Shown piece after piece: positions 35,701-47,700 of a stretch of 64,000 nt of DNA (position 1 is the first letter of the stretch; every line of letters begins with the position of its first letter). The position numbers and the translations under genes were made by a program. The stretch covers positions 6,257,733 through 6,321,732 of the forward strand of contig CM019068.1 of assembly GCA_009667805.1 (NCBI GenBank), written 5' to 3'. The notes beneath the pieces were generated by a model. It did no database searches and was not told the origin of the DNA. It saw only the letters and a program-made list of their open reading frames with translations. Origin of the DNA: Leptobrachium leishanense. Taxonomy: Eukaryota; Chordata; Amphibia; Anura; Megophryidae.

Positions 35701-38700
35701 CATACCGTTTCAGCACATTTGAAAAATAAGCACAATTTCTCCCCAGAAGGGCTTTAGTTTCTCGCCATGAAAAGGGTGAATAGAGATTGAAGGGGGGGGG
35801 GGGGGTTATCAAATGTTTTAATCAGGAAGAAATTAAAATGATTTTTAATTGTAACACACTGGTACCGAGGGGTCTGAACAAAGATTTTGAAACCTGTAAA
35901 TTTTTGTGATCGTGCACCTTAGAATTAGGGATGAGCTGTTCGGTTCGATCTGTTCGGAGTTCGCATCGAACATCGGCCGTTCGACCGTTCGCGAACTTCA
36001 AACTTTTTGGGACATTCGCCAAAAGTTTGAAAAAAAAATTTGAAACAAGTATAAAAAATGCTTAAAAAATACTAAAATATCTATAAATAAAGAGACTCTT
36101 TACTGCAGAATATTATAAGCAACGGTTTATTAGATATTGAATTAAAACGGGAATATTTTTAACATTGAAGCCTATGGGATAAAACATTCTTGTTACTAAA
36201 ACATCAGGCAGACACGGCCCTCTAATCAGGCACTGTAGAGGGCAGCCTGCAGGGGCCTCCCAAGGATCCCCTTGAGGAGCATTGAGGAGCATGCGGCTGC
36301 CAGATGACAGAGCTGCAACTGTGCGGGCTAGCCGCCCGGGTGCATGTGGCAGAGACAGGCGGCGCAGGGAGGGAGCCACTGCACCTGCGGCCACGGCAGA
36401 CCCCCCCCACAACCAGGATCCAGGGAGCCCCCACTGATCACCAGGCTAAGGTAAGGCGACACATTTCTAAAAAAAATAAAATCCGAGGACATTTTTAAAT
36501 GTCCCCGGGAACATAAAATAAAACTCTTTTTTTTCTTTCTCTACCTGCCTGAATGTATTTAATTATATATATCTCAGATACATTCAGCCAGGTAGAGGGG
36601 GGGTGGCACGTGGGCTGCGCGGGATCTCAGGCAGTGGTTTGTTTTTTTTGTGTGTATATTTTTAGAAGATTTATAGGGGAAGGTAAGGGCAGGTATGATT
36701 ATATATATATATAGATATAGATAAGATATATATCTATATTCTTATAAATATATATATCCAGACTTGTATTACACACACATTTTGGCAACTAATTCCCCCC
36801 ATTTGGCTGATCCCTCCAGAAGAAATGTTGAACCCTGACAGAGCAGAGAATAATATATATATATTCTCTGCTCTGTCGGGTTCAACATTTCTTCTGGAGG
36901 GATCAGCCAAATTGGGGGGGGGCGCATTTAGTTGAGATTGTCCACATGCCACCCCCTCATGTGCGTATGTGTATATATGGTTTGAGGTCTGTGGGTGGGT
37001 GTATATATATATCTGCGTGTTGATATATACGTATATGTCTGTGTGTGGTATCAATGCATCCCTACTCTATATACACAGCACTTTGTGTCCCTATAATATA
37101 TATGATCAGGGGTTACCTTTTTTTATATTTTTATACTATTCCTATTAAATTAACAGTAATTTTTGATGTATTTTATTCAGTAGAAACTTTTTTTTGCCTA
37201 TATAACATGTGCTTTGGGAAAATAAACCGGTTTTGTGTGTACATTTTAATTTAGTTAGTGGATTCCTGTCCAGTGCGGTGAGAAGCAAATGTAATGCAGT
37301 GTACACGCGCTGTGAGGCAGAGCGGAGTGAAGTTAAGCCTGCAAAATGTTTGCTTCTCTTCGCTTCGCTACGCTGTGCGTCGCTACATGCTCAGTGTGTC
37401 TCAGCCTTTATTCCCGCATCGCTAGCTTACCGAATCAGTTTGTATACTTGTTACTGACACTGCTTGTTCTGAGGACCCGATCTGTTGCCGACTTTGCCTG
37501 CCATTTGACTATTCTCTCTGTGTATTCCCTGCCTGTTCTGTTTGCTTCCTGTTGCTACTGGTGTGCGCCGATTCTCACCATATACAGTAGCGCAGTACAA
37601 GTGCCTAAACATTGCTGACGTAACTGAATAGATCGGGGATCTTTTCTGCATTACCAAAATCTCCACCACTGCACTCTTCCACAATACCACACAGAGGGGT
37701 TACTGTGTGACGGCACTGTTGCCGACACTAAAGGCCCAATTTTAAAGCACCTATTGTTACTTTCATCCAAAGCCTGCATAAGTTTCACCATAATTTAGCC
37801 AAAAAAAATCACTAAACTTGTTCTGCGTGTCATAAAACGTCTCTTTTCATACAGACTGCCGCCCCAAGCAGTTGTTTATAAATAGATTAAAGGAAAACCA
37901 TTTACCGTCATTTGAAACGTCATTTTTTTTGTTTTTAAATGTTTCTAATTTCTATACATCCTAGAAATCCGCCACTTCACAGGCAGGTTATGGGGACCTC
38001 CTAGGCACGATATTTGAAGGAATTTTTTGTTTTTATTCTTAACCTTTATTTCATGGAAAACTCACTGTTCCTTTAAAAACATTTTTTTTAAAAAAACTTT
38101 TTGTCCTTGTTTCCTGTCCCCCAGGGTACTACCCGGTCCCCCATACACCTTTCATGGCAAATATCTAGCATATATACCCTCTTGCAGGACACTCTAAAAA
38201 TCGAACTTTCGAGTCCCATTGACTTGCATTGAGTTCGGTTTGTGTTCACGTTTGAACTCGAACTTTTGAAATTGTTCGAGTTCGGATGCGAACCGAACAC
38301 GGGGGTGTTCTGCTCATTACTATTTAGAATCTGAGTATTCTGATACTGCTTAGCAGCGCGATTAGTCACTGCTTAATTAATGTGCGGCTTCTTATTATGT
38401 TAGGGATTGTGGCGCTGGGGAAGGTATAATTCAATAAGTATTGTCCAGTAGAATTAATATACAAACCCACTGGTGAGGGGACATACAGTTATTATGGACG
38501 TATGTTATTGGATCCATTCGGGGGAAAAGCGGAGATCCCGGATGTGGAGGAGATAAGTATCAATGCGAATCCACCGTGAAATGCAAACAATAGAGAGGAT
38601 CCAGAAGTGTAAGTAGGGAACGTTGTAGGGAACGAGTGGGAGTTGTCAGGACACTACGTGGTGCGATGATGCAGATTAGTTTTGATTGGAGGAGGAATAT

Positions 38701-41700
38701 GCCATGTACCAGGACGATCCTGGCGGATCAGTATAAGAAGGTTACGGTATTTACAACGTTTAATATTGCCACTGATGAAGCCCTAACCGGCGAAACGCGT
38801 TTGTCTCTTTTTTTTGTATTCTGTATTTTATATGGTTGATATAACATTTTAATAAATTGTGATTTCCTGAACTTACCGGATGAATCCTCTCTTATGGTGC
38901 TGAGGGTACTGGGAGTCGCAGACCCAGAGACCAGGATCGGTGGAAGGCTTTTCGGGGGTTGTGCCTATACTAACAATCTCTATGCGCTTATGTGGGGGTC
39001 TCGCCATAGACTCAGAAAAGGGTGAGTGGGGTCCATTTTATGAGTGCTTTATAAAAAGTATGTTTGGATTGCACCATGGGGTCCGTTTTCTTCTGCTCTG
39101 ACGTTCCACAAATCAGGATGGATGGGGCTTATGGCTGAGCCTGAAGTAACTACCCGAATGTGAATATAACAAGTTTGGAAACATTGGATTATATTGAAAA
39201 TCTATTATATAGTCTGGGATTGGATTTGGAGTCCCTATTTTTTCCTGCGAGAGGTGAACTTCACTCATCCACAGCTCCTGGACTGACACGATAATTAAGC
39301 GAAGTACAAACAAGTGTGCAGAAAAACCACTGGACGCCCGAGTCGCTATAATTTGTTGTATTGAAACAGAAGCTTTATTGTCTTTTTCAGTCAAAAAGTG
39401 AGATCATTGCTCTCTTTATGTAAATAATATGATTTACACTGAATCGATTGTAATATTATAAATCAGTGGCGTGAAAACTCTTTTTCAGAAGGGGCGGCAG
39501 GGAAATATGTTGGTCATGTTTGTGATTTATAGTTTCATCTTACAAAGATGTGTAAAGCACTTATTAAAGGGCCAGTGCCCCAAAAAATGCAACATCCTTA
39601 TTGTGTTTATTTATGTTGCTGATATCTTACATGTGTTTGTTTTTCTCTTGTATGTTTAGAAAATATTTTCCTCTATTTGTGTCTGTGTGATAGTTTGTGT
39701 TGTATCTTTCCATCACTCCTCTATGTGTGGCTTTAGTCATAGAATGGAGTGAATGGATAAGACCTTTATAAATCTGACACATACACTGGCATGGGACGTA
39801 TGCAAAGGACACTACCAGTGTGGGGGAGGGGTAATGTCCAGTGTTGGTAGCCCACTTTAAGCTGCTCATTCAGCTTCTCATTTTCATGGGAAAAAAACAA
39901 AATGAAAACAGGAGATAAAAACCTAACTTTATTTTTCCTTTTTTTCCTATTATTTCAAACAAAGAAAAAAAAACAGCATGTGTTTCTTTGTAAAAGATAG
40001 ATATGTAAAGACGTGTATATACAGTCAGGTCCAGAAATATTGGGACATGGACACAATTGTAACATCTTTGGCTCTATACACCACCACAATGGAGTTGGAA
40101 TGAAACAAACACAATGTGCTGTAACTGCAGACTGTCAGCTTTAATTTGAGGGTATGTACATCCAGCTCAGGTGAACGTGTAGGACTTACAGCAGTTTGCA
40201 GATGTGCCCCCACTTGTTAAGGGACCAAAGGTAATGGGACAGAATAATAATCATAAATCAGACTTTCCCTTCTTAATACTTGGTTGCAAATCCTTTGCAG
40301 TCAATCACAGCCTGAAGTCTGGAACGCATAGACATCACCAGACACTGGGTTTCATCCCTGGTGATGACTTGGCCATTGCATAACATTCCACTTCTGTCCC
40401 TTCAAAAACTCTTTGCTTGCTTTTGCAGTATGCTTTGGGTCATTGTCCATCTGCACTGTGAAGCTCCATCCAATGAGTTCTGCAGCATTTGGCTGAATGT
40501 GAGCAGATAATATTGCCTGAAACACTTCAGAATTCATCCTGCTGCTTTTGTCAGCGTCACATCATCAATAAATACAAGAGAACCAGTTCCATTGGCAGCC
40601 ATACATGCCCACGCCATGACACTACCACCACCATGCTTCACTGATGAGGTGGTATGCTTAGGATCATGAGCAGTTCCTTTCCTTCTCCATACTCTTCTCT
40701 TCCCATCACTCTGGTACAAGTTGATCTTGGTCTCATCTGTCCATAGGATCTTGTTCCAAAACTGTGAAGGCTTTGTTAGGTGTTGTTTGGCAAACTCTAA
40801 TCTGGCCTTCCTGTTTTTGAGGCTCACCAATGGTTTTCATCTTGTGGTGAACCCTCTGTATTCCCTCTGGTGAAGACTTCTCTTGATTGTTGACTTTGAC
40901 ACACAGACACCTACCTCCTGGAGAGTGTTCTTGATCTGGCCAACTGTTGTGAAGGGTGTTTTCTTCACCAGGGAAAGAATTCTTCAGTCATCCAACACAG
41001 TTGTTTTCCATGGTCTCCCGGGTCTTTTGGTGTTGCTGAGCTCACCGGTGCGTTCCTTCTTTTTCAGAATGTTCCAAACAGTTGTTTTTGCCACGCCTAA
41101 TGTTATTGCTATCTCTCTGATGGGTTTGTTTTGTTTCTTCAGCCTAATGATGGCTTGCTTCTCTGATAGTGACAGCTCTTTGGATCTCATCTTGAGAGTT
41201 GACAGCAACAGATTCCAAATGCAAACAGCACACTTGAAATGAACTCTGGGCCTTTTATCTGCACATTGTAATTGGGGTAATGAGGGAATATCACACACCT
41301 GGCCATGGAACAGCTGAGAAGCCAATTGCCCCATTACTTTCGGTCCCTTAACAAGTGGGGGCACATCTGCAAACTGCTGTAAGTCCTACACCGTTCACCT
41401 GAGTTGGATGTACATACCCTCAAATTAAAGCTGACAGTCTGCAGCTAAAGCACATTGTGTTTGTTTCATTCCAACTCCATTGTGGTGGTGTATAGAGCCA
41501 AAGATGTTACAATTGTGTCCATGTCCCAATATTTCTGGACCTGACTGTAGATATAGATACAGAATGATACAGCGAGATAAAGGTAGATACATATAAAGGG
41601 TAATTCAAAGAGAATCAAAAAGCCACCGCACGTTCATTGACTTTTCGTTCTCTTCAATTCGGTTCGAATTAGCGATCCCATTTCGGCGACCCTGCGGTGT

Positions 41701-44700
41701 ACCACAGGGTCCCCGAATTGCAGGGAAAAGCCGCTGCAAACCCAACGAAAACTCACCGCAAAACAAGGGCGATCGCACACCGAAACCTGCAAAAACATCT
41801 GGATTAACCTGACGAAAATGTCGGAAAAACCCGAGCAGGAGCCGATCACACGCAGCGCAGCCGCCGGAAAAAGCCGACACCGCAGACGAATGGAGTGAAT
41901 AAATTAAAAAAAACTCACAGAAAAAATGGACAGGCGCCAACAACTAGTACCGCCACCAACAAACCAATGCCAACCAGAGTTTTAGTGGTTTCCCCCAAAC
42001 CAGTGAAAATACAGAAACAATGGTACGTATCTGGTGGCGCGATGTTGGTCGCTGAATGGTAGGTGGTGGTTCCCTTAGTTCGTACGAAGCATATGGAAAA
42101 AGATAATAAACAATATATAGTGCAGATGGTAATAACACAAAAACATATGTGCTGATGTGGGATACTTCCACTCACAAATCAAAGAGCCCGAACACTGGCT
42201 CTAAGTGGGTCGAGGCTTTTGGGTCTTTTTGCTTCTCCGTTCCTTAAGGTGACCCACGCCTTATACTGGATGGAGTATGGCTCATATAAATGGACATGGA
42301 AAGAAAGCAAGAAACAACTTCCTTGTGCAAATCTTCTAAAATAAAAATAGCATAGATATAGCATAGCTGTTCAACTCACATTTGTGGGAGCTTATAGACC
42401 AAGCTCTTGGTTTGTACGCCTCAGGGCTTGCATAAGGTGAAGCCCAAACACCTCTTTAAATCCAGAACACCAGGGGGATGATTTTAAAATTAAAAAATTA
42501 AAATTATTTATTTAAACATAAATAAAATACTGGCTGAGCCAGTAAAATCCTTAAAATATCCTAAAAAATCTATAAATAAAGAGACTCTTTGCTGCAGAAT
42601 TTTATAATGAACGGTTTATTAGATATTGAATTAAAACCGGAATATTTTAACATTGAAGCCTATGGGATTCTCCTGAATTAACTTGCTGAATTAAACCACT
42701 GAATGGCAGGACATTAGGGGAACCTTTCACTGCTGGTTTGTGTCTCTGAATAGACGAAGCAGTGCTTCTCTATGGGGATTTCACTGCCCTCGAACAGGCA
42801 CCGAACAGGCACCGTATGTGCAGGCAATTCGCCAAGATTTGGCGAATTGCCTGCTCTCTGGATAGCCGAATGGCCAGGAAAGGTAACTGCTGATTTTCAG
42901 CGTTTGGTTCCCTTTCGGCAGCCATTCAAATCTCTTTGAATAACCCTGATAGATACAGATACATCGATAGCGATATCTAGCTGTCATTCATCGCCGCGCA
43001 CACCACAGGCTGATCAGAGACTTACCTGTTTCTCCTGGTTTGTATAAAGGTCTGTCTGTCTGAATTAAGGTCCTCTTGTTGCCTTTCACAACATGCACCT
43101 CTTTACTGTCACTGATTTTCACATTCTCTCCCGTTACCGACACTCTGAATTGCCATTCTTCATAACGTGATGTTGGTGCTGGAACCTGAAAGCAAAACGA
43201 CATTATCCGATGGGAGAAGATCCAGCAAGTCCCTCATTCAGGTCTACGATGGGATTGTGGCTTTCTGTGACACCGCGAGGCCGTCATTTCCTCTCAGTAG
43301 AGGTGGGTGACTTTCACTTACAGACATGTTCGTAGCAGATTTTGTAGAACATTAAACGTCATGTTCATTCACAGAGTTGACCTCATTGTAGGTCACTGTC
43401 CTGTAAAATGCTGCGTCTTTGTGAAGGAACGGACAGACAGACAGCGCAGAGCCTTTCTATCAGGCTCCGTTCCTCCACGGCATAAGTCGGCCTCACTTGG
43501 TAGAAAATCCCTTTCTGTTTCTGCCAAACCATTTTATTCCTAACATACATTTATGGAAAATTGTATTAATTCTCTGTCACACTTTGCTCTCACTCGTATC
43601 GAGAGGCCACCAGGGCGAGATACCGCTGCGAAAACAGGAGCCGTCTTACTGGGCACCCCACCCCTCGTAGCAGAACGCTCGCCGGGGCGAGTGACCGCTA
43701 TGAATACAGGAGCCGTCTTACAGGGCAGCCCACCGCTCACCCCTCACAGCAGAACGCACACCGGGGTGAGTGACCGCTGCGAATACAGGAGCCGTCTTAC
43801 AGGGGAGCCCACCGCTCACCCCTCACAGCAGAAAGCACACCGGGGTGAGTGACCGCTGCGAATACAGGAGCCGTCTTACAGGGCAGCCCACCGCTCACCC
43901 CTCACAGCAGAAAGCACACCGGGGTGAGTGACCGCTGCGAATACAGGAGCCGTCTTACAGGGCAGCCCACCGCTCACCCCTCACACCAGAACGCACACCG
44001 GGGCGAGTGACTGCTGCAAATACAGGAGCCATCTTACAGGGCACCCCACCGCTCACCCCTCACAGCAGAACGCACACCGGGGTGAGTGACCGCTGCGAAT
44101 ACAGGAGCCGTCTTACAGGGCAGCCCACCGCTCACCCCTCACAGCAGAACGCACACCGGGGTGAGAGACTGGTGCGAATACAGGAGCCATCTTACAGGGC
44201 AGCCCACCGCTCACCCCTCACAGCAGAACGCACACCGGGGTGAGTGACCGCTGCGAATACAGGAGCCGTCTTACAGGGCAGCTCACCGCTCACCCCTCAC
44301 AGCAGAACGCACACCGGGGTGAGTGACCGCTGCGAATACAGGAGCCGTCTTACAGGGCAGCTCACCGCTCACCCCTCACAGCAGAACGCACACCGGGGTG
44401 AGTGACCGCTGCGAATACAGGAGCCGTCTTACAGGGCAGCTCACCGCTCACCCCTCACAGCAGAACGCACACCGGGGTGAGTGACCGCTGCGAATACAGG
44501 AGCCGTCTTACAGGGCAGCCCACCGCTCACCCCTCACAGCAGAACGCACACCGGGGTGAGTGACCGCTGCGAATACAGGAGCCGTCTTACAGGGCAGCCC
44601 ACCGCTCACCCCTCACAGCAGAACGCACACCGGGGTGAGTGACCGCTGCGAATACAGGAGCCGTCTTACAGGGCAGCCCACCGCTCACCCCTCACACCAG

Positions 44701-47700
44701 AATGCACACCGGGGCGAGTGACTGCTGCAAATACAGGAGCCATCTTACAGGGCACCCCACCGCTCACCCCTCACAGCAGAACGCACACCGGGGTGAGTGA
44801 CCGCTGCGAATACAGGAGCCGTCTTACAGGGCAGCCCACCGCTCACCCCTCACAGCAGAACGCACACCGGGGTGAGAGACTGGTGCGAATACAGGAGCCA
44901 TCTTACAGGGCAGCCCACCGCTCACCCCTCACAGCAGAACGCACACCGGGGTGAGTGACCGCTGCGAATACAGGAGCCGTCTTACAGGGCAGCTCACCGC
45001 TCACCCCTCACAGCAGAACGCACACCGGGGTGAGTGACCGCTGCGAATACAGGAGCCGTCTTACAGGGCAGCCCACCTCTCACCCCTCACAGCAGAACGC
45101 ACACTGGGGTAAGAGACTGCTGCAAATACAGGAGCCGTCTTACAGGGCAGCCCACCGCTCACCCCTCACACCAGAACGCACACCGGGGCGAGTGACTGCT
45201 GCAAATACAGGAGCCATCTTACAGGGCAGCCCACCGCTCACCCCTCACAGCAGAACGCACACCGGGGCGAGTGACCGCTGCGAATACAGGAGCTGTCTTA
45301 CAGGGCAGCTCACCTCTCACCCCTCACAGCAGAACGCACACCAGGGTGAGTGACCGCTGCGAATACAGGAGCCGTCTTACAGGGCAGCTCACCTCTCACC
45401 CCTCACAGCAGAACGCACACCGGGGTAAGAGACTGCTGCAAATACAGGAGCCGTCTTACAGGGCAGCCCACCGCTCACCCCTCACAGCAGAACGCACACC
45501 GGGGCGAGTGACTGCTGCAAATACAGGAGCCATCTTACAGGGCAGCTCACCTCTCACCCCTCACAGCAGAACGCACACCGGGGTGAGTGACCGCTGCGAA
45601 TACAGGAGCCATCTTACAGGGCAGCCCACCGCTCACCACTCACAGCAGAACGCACACCGGGGCGAGTGACTGCTGCGAATACAGGAGCCGTCTTACAGGG
45701 CAGCTCACCGCTCACCCCTCACAGCAGAACGCACACCGGGGCGAGAGACTGCTGCGAATACAGGAGCCGTCTTACAGGGCACCCCACCGCTCACCCCTCA
45801 CACCAGAACGCACACCGGGGCGAGAGACTGCTGCGAATACAGGAGCCATCTTACAGGGCAGCTCACCTCTCACCCCTCACAGCAGAACGCACACCGGGGC
45901 GAGTGACTGCTGCGAATACAGGAGCCGTCTTACAGGGCAGCTCACCGCTCACCCCTCACAGCAGAACGCACACCGGGGCGAGTGACTGCTGCGAATACAG
46001 GAGCCGTCTTACAGGGCAGCTCACCGCTCACCCCTCACACCAGAACGCACACCGGGGCGAGAGACTGCTGCGAATACAGGAGCCATCTTACAGGGCAGCT
46101 CACCTCTCACCCCTCACAGCAGAACGCACACCGGGGTAAGAGACTGCTGCAAATACAGGAGCCGTCTTACAGGGCAGCCCACCGCTCACCCCTCACAGCA
46201 GAACGCACACCGGGGCGAGTGACTGCTGCGAATACAGGAGCCATCTTACAGGGCAGCTCACCTCTCACCCCTCACACCAGAACGCACACGGGGCGAGAGA
46301 CTGCTGCGAATACAGGAGCCGTCTTACAGGGCACCCCACCGCTCACCCCTCGCACCAGAACGCACACCGGGGTGAGTGACTGCTGCGAATACAGGAGCCG
46401 TCTTACAGGGCAGCCCACCGAAGCAAAACATAAAAATTTGGATCCGAATCACATGCCAGAATAATCAGAATCAGATGATACAGAATATCAGCCGCTTCCG
46501 ATAGTTCTGATCAGACAAATTTGGTAGTATGAGAAGTGTCCAATATTATCGGCTGTGTAACCTGAAAGTGTAATACATTTAAAATAAAAAAAATCTTAAA
46601 ATAACAATGAAAAGCACAGGGGCAGCACTTTCCACGTCATGCACCACTGCACATAGAGAGTAATTTAAAATTAACTGGTTTGATTTACAGTTTCTGCGAG
46701 TTTTAGGGTTAGGGTTAGGATCACAGTCAATGCTTGTTTTATAGTTAGGTTTAGGGCTAAAGTCACAGTTCATGCTGTTTATTTAGTTAGAGTTAGGACT
46801 AGGGTCACGGTACATGTTTGTTTTACGGTTAGGACTAGGGTCACGGTACATGTTTGTTTTACGGTTAGGACTAGGGTCACGGTACATGTTTGTTTTACGG
46901 TTAGGACTAGGGTCACGGTACATGTTTGTTTACGGTTAGGGCTAGGGTCACGGTACATGTTTGTTTTACGGTTAGGACTAGGGTCACGGTACATGTTTGT
47001 TTTACGGTTAGGACTAGGGTCACGGTACATGTTTGTTTTACGGTTAGGACTAGGGTCACGGTACATGTTTGTTTTACGGTTAGGACTAGGGTCACGGTAC
47101 ATGTTTGTTTTACGGTTAGGGCTAGGGTCACGGTACATGTTTGTTTTACGGTTAGGGCTAGGGTCACGTACATGTTTGTTTACGGTTAGGGCTAGGGTCA
47201 CGGTACATGTTTGTTTTACGGTTAGGGCTAGGGTCACGGTACATGTTTGTTTTACGGTTAGGGCTAGGGTCACGGTACATGTTTGTTTTACGGTTAGGGC
47301 TAGGGTCACGGTACATGTTTGTTTTATGGTTATGGTTATGGTTAGGGCTAGAGTCACAGTTCATGCTTATTTTAGACTTCAGAAGAACAGTACATACTAC
47401 AATCAATTGTTTAGGTGAGGAACTGAATTATCCTATCATCAGTGCAAGCGCTGGTATCCACTTTGTCCTACCATGCTTGTTTTAGGGTTGATGATGTAAG
47501 AGTGTGGAGATGTGATGATGTAAGATGGTGGAGATGTGATGATGTTAGATGGTGGACATGTGATGATGTAAGAGTGTGGAGATGTGATGATGTAAGAGTG
47601 TGGAGATGTGATGATGTAAGAGTGTGGAGATGTGATGATGTAAGTGGTGGAGATGTGATGATGTAAGAGTGTGGAGATGTGATGATGTAAGAGTGTGGAG

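Larger units (their letters stand above)
35926..38322 (+). mobile_element. hAT copy 3: internally replaced non-autonomous derivative
   Basis: Ends TAGGGATGAGCTGTTCGG and CTGCTCATTACTA, with 8-mers CTTAGAAT (35918-35925) and TTTAGAAT (38323-38330) outside, 7 of 8 equal. The first about 95 bp and the last about 700 bp (from 37617, including the end of the transposase codons and the trailer) match hAT copies 1 and 2. The middle (36030-37610) is unrelated to them: a MITE core, GC-rich sequence and a long hairpin. Confidence 0.8.

Noticed and set aside
43553..46464. Chain of 130-160-codon frames with a THTG motif, as a zinc-finger gene
   Set aside because: The unit is 79 bp, so the frame changes each unit, and no Cys2-His2 finger can be completed. 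Kept only as a hypothesis on the origin of the repeat.
46700..46725. A functional telomere end
   Set aside because: Only about two TTAGGG-like units, embedded in the gene; at most an interstitial remnant.
46779..47418. 192- and 153-codon open frames on both strands
   Set aside because: Artefacts of the 36-bp repeat, open on both strands in several frames.
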